Below, one piece after another: positions 18,087 to 28,952 of a stretch of DNA of 64,000 nt (positions are counted from its first letter, which is position 1; each line of letters starts with the position of its first letter). Origin of the DNA: Pseudarthrobacter sulfonivorans. Lineage in GTDB: Bacteria; Actinomycetota; Actinomycetes; Actinomycetales; Micrococcaceae. The stretch spans positions 2,418,001-2,482,000 of the forward strand of contig NZ_CP013747.1 of the NCBI RefSeq assembly GCF_001484605.1, written 5' to 3'. The notes beneath the pieces are model-generated. The model was not told the origin of the DNA and ran no database searches. It saw only the letters and a program-made list of their open reading frames with translations. Made by a program: the position numbers and the translations under genes.

Positions 18087-18515
18087 TTAGTCGGCGTCGT
18101 AGGTGTTGGCGATATAGACGTCGCAGGTGGCGTTGTGGGCCACGCTGTTGGCCACGCTTCCCAGGACCCGGCCAATGCCGCGCATCCGCCGGTTGCCCAC
18201 CACGATCATCTTGGCGTCCAGGCGCTCGGCTTCCTTGATGAGCGCTTCGGCAGGCTTGCCGCGGGCCGCCGAGTAGGTCACCTTGATGGAACCGGCCAGG
18301 GACTCGGCCACTGTCTTGGCAACATGCTCGGCACCGTCGGCGTCGGAAACGATCCACTGGTCGCTGCCAGAGCCGAAGATCTCGGTACGGTCGCTGTCGA
18401 AGGCTGAGACGACGTGCAGCGAGGCGCCCACGGCGGCGGCGAGATCCCGGGCCGATTCGGCGGCCTTCTTGGCGGTGCCGCTGCCGTCAACGCCAACAAC
18501 AATAATTCCGCTCAT
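18087..18515 (-). CDS. Universal stress protein (UspA family)
   Basis: A cytosolic ATP-binding stress protein of the Rossmann-like Usp fold. Residues 1-10 (MSGIIVVGVD) form the first strand with the nucleotide-contacting Asp. The C-terminal GNRRMRGIGRVLGSVANSVAHNATCDVYI matches the G-2x-G-9x-G(S/T) ATP loop in degenerate form. Start ATG at 18515 because GAGGAG precedes it; the longer open frame adds non-family sequence. 142 residues, a single Usp domain. Monocistronic by its hairpin. The trigger cannot be inferred. Confidence 0.92.
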   Translation of the reverse strand: MSGIIVVGVDGSGTAKKAAESARDLAAAVGASLHVVSAFDSDRTEIFGSGSDQWIVSDADGAEHVAKTVAESLAGSIKVTYSAARGKPAEALIKEAERLDAKMIVVGNRRMRGIGRVLGSVANSVAHNATCDVYIANTYDAD

Positions 18516-18568
18516 GCTTTGTACTCCTCTTTCAGTTTCACTCTTGGCCACACTCAGTCCGGCCAACG

Positions 18569-19873
18569 TTACAGCGCTCCAAGGGCTTCGCGCAGTACCG
18601 GGGCCAAACGGCGGACACCTTCCTTGATGGCGTCGGGCGGCACCGCGCTGAACGCCAGCCGCAGCTTATTGGACGGCGAATCGGACGGTGTGAAGGCAGC
18701 CCCGGGGATAAAGACCACGCCGGCGTCGATCGCCTTCTGCAGCAGGGGATAGGTATCCACGCCTGCCGGCAGCGTGACCCAGACGAAGAAGCCGCCTTCC
18801 GGGCTGGTCCAGCTGGTGCCGGCTGGCATGTGTTCGTCCAGGGCGGCCAGCATCGCCGTGCATCGTTCGGCGTAGAGTCCGCGGTAGGTCTCGATCTGGC
18901 CCTTCCAGTCATAGTCGCTGAGGTAGGCGGACACCAGCATCTGGTTCAGCGTCGGAGGGCATAGCGTGACAGATTCGGATGCCAGGTAGTAGCGCCGCTG
19001 GAGGTGCTCCGGGACCAATGCCCAGCCGATGCGAAGACCAGGGGCGAAGATCTTGGAGAACGATCCCATGTAGATGACATCGGCGGGGTTGGCCGCGCGG
19101 AGCGGTTCCAGCGGTGTCCCGTTGTACCGGAGGAGCCCATACGGGTTGTCTTCCAGCACGAGAATATTCGCCTTCCGGCATATATCAACAACCCGCTGGC
19201 GGCGTTCCCCGGCCAGGGTGATTCCTGAGGGGTTGTTGAAGTTGGGGATGGTGTAGAGGAACTTAATGTTCTTCCCAGCTGTCTGGAGGGCGGCGATCCG
19301 GGCCTCCAACAGCTCAGGCACCAGGCCGTCGTCGTCCATCTCCACGGTGGCCACCTCCACCTGGTAGGCCTCAAACGTATTGAGGGCGCCTACATACGTG
19401 GGGTTCTCCACCAGCACCACGTCCCCCGGGTTGCAGAAGACCTTGGTGGCTACATCCTGGGCCGACTGGGAGCCCGCGGTGATCACCACATTCCGCGGGA
19501 GCGCGTCCAGAATTCCTTCAGCCGCCATCACCTCGCAGATCTGTGTGCGCAGTTCTTCCGTGCCCTGCCCGCCGCCGTACTGCAGAGCCGTGAGCCCTTC
19601 GTTGGCGATGATGCTTGCCGCCGTGGCGGCCAGCCGCTCAAGCGGAAGGGATTGCAGGTACGGACTGCCCCCGGCAAGGGACACCAGACCGGGGCGCATC
19701 GAAATGTCAAAAACGTCCCGCACTGCTGACTGCTTAATGTTGGCTGCGCGCTCCGAAAAAAGCGCCTCGTGGGGATGGGCGGCGCGGTGGGCGGACGTGG
19801 CCGCGCGCTCGATGGCATCAATGGCTTCGGCCGGTAACTGCACTTCGCCGGCATCAAGTGTTTCGTGGCTCAC
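18569..19873 (-). CDS. PLP-dependent aminotransferase, 2-aminoadipate (LysN/ARO8) type
   Basis: Class I/II aminotransferase without a GntR domain. Landmarks: ISMRPGLVSLAGGSPYLQSLP near residue 55, LQYGGGQGTEELR, VENPTYVGALNTF, IPNFNNPSG, and PLP lysine in YMGSFSKIFAPGLRIGW near residue 255. 434 residues from a GTG at 19873 preceded by GAGGA; no better start was found because the frame upstream becomes Arg-rich and antisense to the GerMN gene. Members act on aromatic, branched-chain or 2-aminoadipate donors, so the exact substrate is open. Confidence 0.88.
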   Translation of the reverse strand: MSHETLDAGEVQLPAEAIDAIERAATSAHRAAHPHEALFSERAANIKQSAVRDVFDISMRPGLVSLAGGSPYLQSLPLERLAATAASIIANEGLTALQYGGGQGTEELRTQICEVMAAEGILDALPRNVVITAGSQSAQDVATKVFCNPGDVVLVENPTYVGALNTFEAYQVEVATVEMDDDGLVPELLEARIAALQTAGKNIKFLYTIPNFNNPSGITLAGERRQRVVDICRKANILVLEDNPYGLLRYNGTPLEPLRAANPADVIYMGSFSKIFAPGLRIGWALVPEHLQRRYYLASESVTLCPPTLNQMLVSAYLSDYDWKGQIETYRGLYAERCTAMLAALDEHMPAGTSWTSPEGGFFVWVTLPAGVDTYPLLQKAIDAGVVFIPGAAFTPSDSPSNKLRLAFSAVPPDAIKEGVRRLAPVLREALGAL

Positions 19874-19894
19874 ATCCTCAGGATACAGCCGGCA

Positions 19895-19911
19895 GTTGCC
19901 GATAAGGCAAC
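19895..19911. promoter_or_regulatory. Short palindrome before the aminotransferase gene
   Basis: GTTGCC (19895-19900) and GGCAAC (19906-19911) flank a 5-bp centre about 22 bp upstream of the GTG start; TTGATCAA follows at 19917-19924. The arrangement suits an operator over the minus-strand promoter, but no regulator can be named. Confidence 0.35.
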
Positions 19912-19929
19912 ATCTGTTGATCAATTGCG

Positions 19930-20814
19930 CTACTTGAGGCGTAGTGCGTCGGCGAGCCTCACGCCGTTGACGTAGACCTCGGCGCGGATGGCGCCCACCG
20001 AGGCGACGGCAGTCTGCGTGAGTTGGGCCTCGATGCGCGGGATGTCGCACACCCCCGCCGGACGGATCGAGCCGGACAGGTAGACCGTTACGGCCGTGCC
20101 GTCGAAGGTGCCGGACAGGAACGTGAGGGTTGAGCCGGACAGGGAGTTGTACAGGCCGGGGGCAGGTTCTGCGGCGCTGTCCAGCAGGGCGCGCATGGCA
20201 TTGGCCAACGGCTCCGTGGAGCCGGCCACGGTGCGGCGGTCGCCGGCCAGGCTGTCGTTGCAGCCAAAGCGCACACCTCCGGCCCCGCCGTCCTCGAGCA
20301 GCACGTAGTAGACAGTCACCGTCTGGGATCCGCCGGACTGGCCAGGGGCCGGCTGGGGCGGGGGCGGCGCCGAAGGCTCGGGGGCCGGCGAGGGGCTTGC
20401 TCCCATGGGCGTAGTTGAACCGGGAGCCGCACCGACTCCGGGCGAAGCCGTTCCGGACGAGGGAGTGGTGCCGGAGCTCTGCTCGGGTGTTCCGGGCGTC
20501 CCGCCTGAGGCGTGGCCCGAGGGCTCGGGGGGTGAAGCGTCGGACGGGCCGGTGGTTTCGGCGGGCGCAGCGGTGACCGGCGGAGGTGCCTGCGGCTGGG
20601 GAATTGGAACCAAGGGCGGGTGGGCGCGGTCAGAGTGTTCAATGGTGGTTGCGCCGGGCGCGACGCTGCTCCCGGCAGACGGGTTGGGGTTGGGGGCGCA
20701 GCATCCCAGCCACAGCGGAAGCGTAAGTGCTGCCGCCGTCGCCATCAGCTTTCCGGCGCTCCGCCTGCCTGCCATGTCCGCACCGCGTTCCATCCCCGAA
20801 TGCTTTCCGTGCAT
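19930..20814 (-). CDS. GerMN-domain lipoprotein
   Basis: A predicted surface lipoprotein. After several possible starts (20814, 20793 and 20775) comes a signal segment LMATAAALTLPLWLGC with the lipobox cysteine. Residues about 45-165 are a Pro/Ser/Gly-rich spacer. The last 125 residues (VTVYYVLLEDG ... ALRLK) look like a GerMN domain, found in spore-germination protein GerM and in actinobacterial lipoproteins near the cell wall. The function is unknown; cell-envelope association is the safe inference. The start is unresolved since none of the three has a strong RBS. Confidence 0.78.
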   Translation of the reverse strand: MHGKHSGMERGADMAGRRSAGKLMATAAALTLPLWLGCCAPNPNPSAGSSVAPGATTIEHSDRAHPPLVPIPQPQAPPPVTAAPAETTGPSDASPPEPSGHASGGTPGTPEQSSGTTPSSGTASPGVGAAPGSTTPMGASPSPAPEPSAPPPPQPAPGQSGGSQTVTVYYVLLEDGGAGGVRFGCNDSLAGDRRTVAGSTEPLANAMRALLDSAAEPAPGLYNSLSGSTLTFLSGTFDGTAVTVYLSGSIRPAGVCDIPRIEAQLTQTAVASVGAIRAEVYVNGVRLADALRLK

Positions 20815-20928
20815 TAAACGTTACGGCGGTCCATCAGCCCTGAAAATGCCCGCGAGGTACCGGTTGGAACAAGACTTGGTCACACGTACGGGCGTGAGCG
20901 CCGGTCCGCTCACGGTGCGATAACAAAT

Positions 20929-20956
20929 GCCCCGGCCACCTTGCGGTGCCCGGGGC
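20929..20956 (-). terminator. Terminator hairpin after the flavin reductase gene
   Basis: GCCCCGG (20929-20935) pairs with CCGGGGC (20950-20956), and CACC with GGTG inside, around a TTGC loop. It is flanked by TTTT on the plus strand and ATTTGTT on the minus strand, so it may work in both directions. Confidence 0.8.
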
Positions 20957-20990
20957 TTTTGGTTGCTTGGCGCTGCTGCGTGCGGCTGCC

Positions 20991-21551
20991 TTACGCTGCC
21001 GGCTGGGCGACGGCGAGTGCGTCGAAGACGCCCTTGATCTGCTCCACTACCTCGGCATCGTCCTTCGGGTGCAGCTCGGCAAAGCGGACCATGGAGCCCG
21101 GGACGGCGAGCTTGACGTCCTCAAGCACCTGGGCGCCGGCAATGCCCACTGCCTTGCGGGCTTCGTCCTGTGCCCACACGCCACCGAACTGGCCAAATGC
21201 GGTACCGACGACGGCGGTGGGCTTGCCGGAGAGGGCGCCGGCACCGAAGGGGCGGGACAGCCAGTCGATGGCGTTCTTCAGCGATGCGGGCACGGTGCCG
21301 TTGTGCTCCGGGGTCACGAGGAGAATGGTGTCGGCGTCGTTGGCTGCTGCGCGGAGGGCGGCGGCCGCGGCGGGAACCTGGCCCTCGACGTCGATGTCCT
21401 CGTTGTAGAACGGGATGTTGCCCAGGCTTTCGTGGATGACCACGTCAACCTGCTCGGGAGCGTTCAGCTGGATTGCTTCGGCGAGCTTCTGGTTGGTGGA
21501 TTCGGCGCGGAGGCTGCCAACAAGGGTAAGGACGGTGCTCTTCTTCGACAT
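20991..21551 (-). CDS. NADPH-dependent FMN reductase / quinone reductase
   Basis: A flavodoxin-fold reductase that uses NAD(P)H to reduce FMN, quinones or similar acceptors. Start ATG at 21551 behind AAAGGAG, 186 residues. The FMN phosphate loop is at residues 12-21 (GSLRAESTNQ) and the family signature TPEHNGTVPASLKNAIDWLSRP lies near residue 80. The divergent TetR gene 120 bp away and the palindrome between them suggest repression relieved by an electrophile or quinone, a common logic for such pairs, though the ligand is inferred only. Confidence 0.92.
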   Translation of the reverse strand: MSKKSTVLTLVGSLRAESTNQKLAEAIQLNAPEQVDVVIHESLGNIPFYNEDIDVEGQVPAAAAALRAAANDADTILLVTPEHNGTVPASLKNAIDWLSRPFGAGALSGKPTAVVGTAFGQFGGVWAQDEARKAVGIAGAQVLEDVKLAVPGSMVRFAELHPKDDAEVVEQIKGVFDALAVAQPAA

Positions 21552-21619
21552 ACGGACTCCTTTAGTGGGCCGCGGCGGGACCGCTGGCCGGTGGAAGGGT
21601 GGAGGCTTGGTGCCTTCAT

Positions 21620-21641
21620 GGACTAAACGGACCGTAGTCCG
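21620..21641. promoter_or_regulatory. Operator-like palindromes between flavin reductase and TetR genes
   Basis: GGACTA (21620-21625) and TAGTCC (21635-21640) form an outer dyad. CGGAC (21628-21632) and GTCCG (21637-21641) form an overlapping inner dyad. The site lies between the two divergent starts, 69 bp from the reductase start and 31 bp from the TetR start, as expected for a shared TetR operator. Confidence 0.6.
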
Positions 21642-21671
21642 ATTATTATTCCCGGGTCTAGGATATGGACT

Positions 21672-22280
21672 GTGAGCTTTATCCCGCTGCTGCCCGGTTC
21701 GCTCTCCGGCCCGCCCGCTGAGCGCAGTGATGCTGCCCGGAACCGTGAGCGGCTGTTGGGCGCGGCGCGGGAGCTGATTGCCGAGTGTGGCCCGGACGCC
21801 CTGACCATGGACAGGCTGGCCGAGCGGGCCGGCGTGGGCAAGGGCACCGTCTTCCGCCGATTCGGCAGCCGCGCCGGGCTGATGATGACGTTGCTGAGCG
21901 ATTCCGAGGCCGCATTCCAGGCCCGCTTTATGTTCGGCCCGCCGCCCTTGGGGCCGGGCGCCCCGGGCCTGGAGCGGCTGATCGCCTTCGGTGCGGAGCG
22001 GATCGCGTATGTGATGGAGCATGGGGACCTTGCGAGGGCCGCCGAGGCTTCGGCCCGCAGCCGGTACGAGGTCCCGGCAGCCAAGCTGTGGCAGCGCCAC
22101 ATCGAGCTCCTCCTCCGGGAGGAGGGCATGGATGCGGATCCGCTGCTGATGGCCATGTCCCTGACCGCAACACTGGATCCGGACCGGCTCCTGCACGCCG
22201 TCCGCGTCCACGGCCTGGCGCCCGAGCGGCTGACGGACTCCTGGCGGGAACTTGTTACGCGGGTGGTCCGCGGGCGGTAG
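21672..22280 (+). CDS. TetR family transcriptional regulator
   Basis: 202 residues from a GTG at 21672. The N-terminal TetR HTH spans residues 25-70: RLLGAARELIAECGPDALTMDRLAERAGVGKGTVFRRFGSRAGL, ending in the recognition helix. The remaining helical ligand-binding domain is not specific. Divergent to the flavin reductase gene with an operator-like dyad between; it most likely controls that gene and itself. Confidence 0.92.
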   Translation: MSFIPLLPGSLSGPPAERSDAARNRERLLGAARELIAECGPDALTMDRLAERAGVGKGTVFRRFGSRAGLMMTLLSDSEAAFQARFMFGPPPLGPGAPGLERLIAFGAERIAYVMEHGDLARAAEASARSRYEVPAAKLWQRHIELLLREEGMDADPLLMAMSLTATLDPDRLLHAVRVHGLAPERLTDSWRELVTRVVRGR

Positions 22281-22640
22281 AGTACGCCTGAATCCAGTGG
22301 CTCGTCCAGTCATATCAATTCCACTGAATTATTCATAACAATCTGATACGGAGCGCACGGATTCCGCTCAGGTGCCCGCATTTCCGACGCTACTCTGTGG
22401 TAGTTTCCTCTGGAATGTGACCCGCAACATAGTCCACCCGGACTTACTCTGCGCTGGTCGCGGGAGGCCGGCCACACGCTGGTGGAGACCCGGTGGCGGC
22501 GAGACCCGTTGCTGGCGGGGAAATCGGAAGGATCTGGAACGTGGATGTAGTGAAGGCAGGAAGTCCGTTGCCAGCCCAGGACGATCCCTTGCAGGGTTCT
22601 TCCAGAATCCCGGCGGCAACGATCCTGAAGTAGCTGCCAC
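22281..22640 (+). other. 360-bp leader/promoter region of the oligopeptide ABC operon
   Basis: No full-size gene is visible. The first 90 bases are AT-richer than the surroundings (CAATTCCACTGAATTATTCA near 22317) and are the likeliest promoter site, leaving a long 5' leader of more than 200 bases. The leader contains a short open frame with its own RBS at 22541-22633 (separate entry). I see no recognisable riboswitch. Confidence 0.4.
22541..22633 (+). CDS. Possible 30-residue leader ORF upstream of the oppB-like gene
   Basis: GTG at 22541 is preceded by GGAAGGA at 12-18 bases and opens a frame (VDVVKAGSPLPAQDDPLQGS and ten more residues) that stops with TAG at 22631-22633, only 7 bases before the permease ATG. 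Position and RBS suit a translated leader that hands ribosomes to the permease gene. It resembles no family I know and may be a chance frame. Confidence 0.3.
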   Translation: MDVVKAGSPLPAQDDPLQGSSRIPAATILK

Positions 22641-23624
22641 ATGATCAGGTACCTCGCCAAGCGCGGCATCACCTACGTCTTCATGATTTTCCTGACCACG
22701 TCAGCCGGCTATTTCCTGGCGGTCAGCTCCCTCAAGCCAGCCCTCCTCGAACAGGAACGGATTCCCCGTCCCACCCCCGAGCAGGTCGCCAATTCCATGC
22801 GTCTGAAGGGTCTGGATCCGGACCTCAGCCCATGGGAGCGCTACGTTGAGTGGCTCACCGGGATCGTGACCCGCTGGGACTGGGGACGCAGCCCCAACGG
22901 CGCCTTCATCAACGCTGAATTCGGGGACCGTGTGTGGATCTCCACCCGGCTCTTCCTCGCATCCATCATCCTGACGCTGGTCATCGGCGTCGCCCTCGGG
23001 GTCTACTCGGCGGCCCGGCAGTACAAGTTCCAGGACCGCGTGATCACGTCCTATAGCTACCTCGCATACATCGTGCCCGCCCCCATTGCCTACTTCCTGG
23101 TCCAGCTTGGTGCCATCAACATCAACGAGACCGTCGGGGAGCGCATCTTCTTCGTGACGGGCATCTCCACTCCGGGCATGCAGCCCGGGTGGGCGCAGTT
23201 TGTGGACATGGTGGGCCACTATGCAGTTCCAACGATCGCCATCACCCTCGTCGGCTGGGGTTCGTACCAGATCGCGCAGCGCCAGTACTTGCTGGATAAC
23301 GTCAATGCGGACTTCGTCCGGACGGCACGGGCCAAGGGGCTCACCCGGAACCAGGCCATCACCCGGCACGCCCTCCGGGTTTCTTTCATCCCGGTCGCCC
23401 AAAGCATCGCCTTCACTATCCCGGCCATCTTCGCCGGCGGCTTCTTCGCCGAGAAGATCTTCGCCTGGCCCGGAGTGGGGTCCTGGAGCATTGACGCCAT
23501 CTCGCTGCAGGACGTGAATGCGGCCACGGCCACCCTCGCCTACGGCTCGGTCATCTTCGCCCTGGGCGCCATCCTCGCCGACTTCGCCACCACGCTTGTT
23601 GACCCGAGAGTGAGGGTGCAGTAG
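22641..23624 (+). CDS. Oligopeptide/dipeptide ABC transporter permease (OppB/DppB type)
   Basis: First membrane subunit of a peptide-type ABC importer. 327 residues with six hydrophobic segments: the N-terminal one at residues 9-29, a long extracytoplasmic loop (30-100), then the transmembrane core. The cytoplasmic EAA-like coupling motif is DFVRTARAKGLTRNQAITRHALR near residues 224-246. First gene of a four-gene operon; the next start follows after two bases. Confidence 0.92.
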   Translation: MIRYLAKRGITYVFMIFLTTSAGYFLAVSSLKPALLEQERIPRPTPEQVANSMRLKGLDPDLSPWERYVEWLTGIVTRWDWGRSPNGAFINAEFGDRVWISTRLFLASIILTLVIGVALGVYSAARQYKFQDRVITSYSYLAYIVPAPIAYFLVQLGAININETVGERIFFVTGISTPGMQPGWAQFVDMVGHYAVPTIAITLVGWGSYQIAQRQYLLDNVNADFVRTARAKGLTRNQAITRHALRVSFIPVAQSIAFTIPAIFAGGFFAEKIFAWPGVGSWSIDAISLQDVNAATATLAYGSVIFALGAILADFATTLVDPRVRVQ

Positions 23625-23626
23625 CC

Positions 23627-24594
23627 ATGACCAACCTCAACGCCGTTGATCCGGCAGCCGTGGCGCAGGACGCGCACCTCGAAACCGATGTGGTGATCGC
23701 CAAGTCCACCATCATTTTCCGCCGCTTCATGCGGAACAAGACTGCCGTCGCCGGGCTGGCGGTTTTCCTGGGCCTCACCATCTTCTCCTTCGTCGGCGGG
23801 TACTTCACTCCTTGGGACAAGGAGACCATCGACCCGTTCAATATCGGCATGCCGCCTTCCGGCGACCACTTCCTCGGCACGTCGCAGGCCGGCATCGACC
23901 TCTACGCCATGACTGTCGAAGGCACCAGGATCTCCATCCTGATCGGTCTGATCGTGGGCCTCGTGTCCGTCCTGGTCGCCGCGGTATATGGCTGCACCAT
24001 GGCCTATTTCGGCGGAAAAGTGGACAAGGTGATGCTCTTCGTCCTGGAGGCCCTCATCATGATGCCCGCCCTGCTGGTGGTGGCAGTGGCCACCAGCGGC
24101 GGAGGGGACGGCCTGAAGAAGAACCTCCCCAGCTGGCTCCTGCTGATCATCGTGCTCCTGGTGTTCAGCTGGATGGGGACCGCGCGGCTTATCCGCTCTA
24201 TGTCCATGTCGCTGATGCAGCGGGACTTCGTCAAGGCGGCCCAGTACATGGGCGTCCCGCCCCGGCGCATCGTGTGGCGGCACCTGGTCCCCAACATCGG
24301 GTCGCTGCTGGTCCTGGACATCACCCGCGGCGTCACCGGGGCCATCCTGGCCGAAGTGGCGTTCTCCTTCATCGGCATCGGCATCAAGGTGCCGGATGTT
24401 AGCCTCGGCGTGCTGATTGGCGGCGCCACGTCCCAGGTCCAGACCTTCCCGTGGATGTTCTGGGTCCCGCTCACCGTGATGTTCCTGCTTACGGGGTCCC
24501 TGGCCATGATGAACGATGGCCTTCGCGACGCCTTCGACCCGAGCTCCAGTTCGGTTGGCCGGGCCAAAAAGAACAGCGCAGAGAAGAAGAGCAA

Positions 24595-24598
<4 letters not shown>
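23627..24598 (+). CDS. Oligopeptide/dipeptide ABC transporter permease (OppC/DppC type)
   Basis: Second membrane subunit, 323 residues. The N-terminal cytoplasmic stretch leads into FMRNKTAVAGLAVFLGL, and DHFLGTSQAGIDLYAM is the typical OppC signature before the transmembrane core. The coupling motif DFVKAAQYMGVPPRRIVWRHLVPN is near residue 203. Its stop overlaps the ATPase start by four bases (ATGA), so expression is coupled. Confidence 0.93.
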
Positions 24599-26826
<2,228 letters not shown>

Positions 26827-26875
26827 ATTTTTTCGACCCATCACAAGCACCACCCGCACCTATGAAGGGAAAACC

Positions 26876-28594
26876 ATGAGGAATCTGACCAAGATCGGCG
26901 GCGCAGCGGCCATTGCCGCAGCCCTGGCGCTGACGGCCTGCGGCGGTGGCGGAACACCCACCGGACCGGAAACCGCCAAGGGGCAGGGAACGGGCAGTGA
27001 CCTGGCCAAGCTCATCAGCATCAACGAGAAGCCGGCCGCTGATCTTGAGCCTGGTGGCAAGGTCACCCTGCCGCTGGGCAGCATCGGGCCGGATTTCAAC
27101 GGGTTCTCCAACAACGGCAACAGCTCGGACAACTCCGCGATGATGGCCCCGATCAACCCGGTGGCCGTGAACAGTGGCGGCATCGGCGGTTGCTGGAAGG
27201 TCGACTTCGTCGGCAAGGCAACGCCGAACAAGGACTTCTGCGAGTCGGTGGAGAGCAAGGTTGTGGACGGCAAGCAGACCGTCACCATCAAGGTCAACGA
27301 CAAGGCCACGTACAACGACGGCACCCCGATCGACATCAAGGCCTTCCAGAACACCTGGAACATCCTGAAGAGTCCGGATGCCGGCTACGACATTGTGAGC
27401 TCGGGGGCCTATGAATTCGTTGAGTCCGTCGAGGCTGGCAGCAGCGACAAAGAAATCATCGTCAAGACCACCCAGCCGGTTTACCCCGTGGATTCGCTCT
27501 TCTTCGGCCTGATCCACCCGGCCGTGAACACGCCTGCGATCTTCAACGAAGGCTTCGTGGGCGAAATGCATCCGGAATGGATGGCCGGCCCCTTCAAGGT
27601 GGACCAGTACGACGCCGCAGCCAAGACCGTCACCATGGTTCCCAACGACAAGTGGTGGGGCACCAAGCCGGTCCTGGAAAGCGTCGTCTTCCGCCAGCTG
27701 GAAACCAGCGCACAGATCGCTGCTTTCAAGAACGGCGAGATCGATGCCATGTCCGCCAACACCATCGCCCTGTACAAGCAGCTTGAGGGCACCAAGGACT
27801 CCGAGGTCCGCCGTGGCCAGCGCCTCTTCGCCGGTGGCATGAACATCAATGCCCAGAAGATCACCGACGTCGCCGTTCGCGAGGCCATCTTCGCCGCTGT
27901 TGACCGCGAAGCCCTCCGCAAGGTCCGCTTCAATGGCCTGAACTGGGAAGAGCCCAGCTCCGGTTCCATGATGGTCCTGCCGTTCTCGGACTACTACCAG
28001 GACAACTACCCTGTGAAGGAAACCGGCGCGGACGTTGCCAAGAAGGTCCTGACCGACGCTGGCTACGCGCCGAACGCCGCCGGAATCATGGAGAAGGACG
28101 GCAAGCCCGCCGCCTTCAAGATCAGCAACTTCGGTGACGACCCCACCACCCTCGCCTTCACCCAGACCCTGCAGAAGCAGCTCCAGGCCGGCGGCATGGA
28201 TGTTGGTATTGACCAGCGTGCCTCCGCCGACTTCGGCAAGGTCATCGGCGGCCGCGACTTCGACATGAGCGTCTCCGGCTACACCGTTGGCCCGGATTCC
28301 ACCGATGCCGTCAAGCAGTACTACGACTCCAAGGTCAACGAAAACGGTCTTGGCGATGCCGAGCTGGACAAGAAGATCGCCGATCTCGCCTCCATCGAGG
28401 ACAACGCCGAGCGCAACAAGGCAGCCATGGAAGTTGAAAAGGAGCACATGGCCAAGTACTTCTCCATGGGTGTTGTGATGAACGGCCCGCAGATCTCCTT
28501 CGTCCGCACCGGCCTGGCCAACTACGGCCCGTCCCTGTTCCAGAGCCTCTCCCAGGTTCCGGACTGGTCCACCCTGGGCTGGATCAAGAAGTAA
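26876..28594 (+). CDS. Oligopeptide ABC transporter substrate-binding lipoprotein
   Basis: Family 5 extracellular solute-binding protein, 572 residues. Signal: MRNLTKIGGAAAIAAALALTAC, with the lipidated cysteine in LTAC, then a Gly/Thr-rich linker. The body shows family landmarks such as YNDGTPIDIKAFQNTWNILKSPD and VRRGQRLFAGGMNINAQKITDVAVREAIFAAVD. Start ATG at 26876 behind AAGGGA, 49 bp after the ATPase gene. Last gene of the operon; the composite repeat hairpin 12 bp later probably ends transcription. Confidence 0.94.
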   Translation: MRNLTKIGGAAAIAAALALTACGGGGTPTGPETAKGQGTGSDLAKLISINEKPAADLEPGGKVTLPLGSIGPDFNGFSNNGNSSDNSAMMAPINPVAVNSGGIGGCWKVDFVGKATPNKDFCESVESKVVDGKQTVTIKVNDKATYNDGTPIDIKAFQNTWNILKSPDAGYDIVSSGAYEFVESVEAGSSDKEIIVKTTQPVYPVDSLFFGLIHPAVNTPAIFNEGFVGEMHPEWMAGPFKVDQYDAAAKTVTMVPNDKWWGTKPVLESVVFRQLETSAQIAAFKNGEIDAMSANTIALYKQLEGTKDSEVRRGQRLFAGGMNINAQKITDVAVREAIFAAVDREALRKVRFNGLNWEEPSSGSMMVLPFSDYYQDNYPVKETGADVAKKVLTDAGYAPNAAGIMEKDGKPAAFKISNFGDDPTTLAFTQTLQKQLQAGGMDVGIDQRASADFGKVIGGRDFDMSVSGYTVGPDSTDAVKQYYDSKVNENGLGDAELDKKIADLASIEDNAERNKAAMEVEKEHMAKYFSMGVVMNGPQISFVRTGLANYGPSLFQSLSQVPDWSTLGWIKK

Positions 28595-28606
28595 CACCCT
28601 CCCTGC

Positions 28607-28687
28607 AACGCTCTCTCACTTAACGCAGGGTTTTCGCCAACGCTCTCTCACTTCCGGCCAGTCATCCGCGGGAGGTGAGAGAGCGTT
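28607..28687. repeat. Composite 32-bp-period repeat with terminator-like hairpin (copy A)
   Basis: AACGCTCTCTCACTT occurs at 28607 and again at 28639, a 32-bp period. The second unit pairs with GGAGGTGAGAGAGCGTT (28671-28687): a 17-bp stem with one wobble and a 15-nt loop. TTTGGCTTTAAT follows. The same architecture recurs at 43301-43436. The outer closing arm is displaced to 30323-30335 by the IS110 element. In place it would terminate the peptide-transporter operon. Confidence 0.8.
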
Positions 28688-28702
28688 TGGCTTTAATGCA
28701 CA

Positions 28703-28952
28703 TTAAGCCTGTATGCCCCTTGCGGGGCGCCCGTTCCGGGCTGAAAATGTGCCTGTGGTCGCCTGCCGACGCCGTAGTCACTATGGTTCTTTCAGTCCGT
28801 CATTAAGCCGGGCGCCGGGGATCACGCCGTGGGCCCTTCACTGTTTCCTTTTACCGAGAACGAGGACTAGATTCCGATTTTTCCCGGTGATCCCCGCGGG
28901 CGGCCGCTTCGATAATCAGAAGTTCCGCTCTGTGAGGAGATGAGCAGTAGCC
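28703..28952 (+). ncRNA. Predicted bridge RNA region of the IS110 element
   Basis: IS110 elements are known to express a structured bridge RNA from the non-coding end upstream of the transposase. Here two adjacent hairpins, GCCCC/GGGGC (28715-28728) and GCCCG/CGGGC (28729-28741), are followed by a 10-bp stem CGGGGATCAC (28816-28825) / GTGATCCCCG (28887-28896) that closes a 61-nt loop. The loop holds GGACTAG, identical to the right junction at 30318-30324, and CCTTCACT, 7 of 8 complementary to the right flank AGTGAGAG. CATTAA at 28801 is complementary to TTAATG at 28693. These are candidate guide segments; exact RNA ends are unknown. Confidence 0.5.

Noticed and set aside
22310..22672. 120-codon minus-strand frame in the gap before the peptide transporter
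   Set aside because: No family motif or RBS, overlaps the permease start, and reads through the transporter's promoter and leader.
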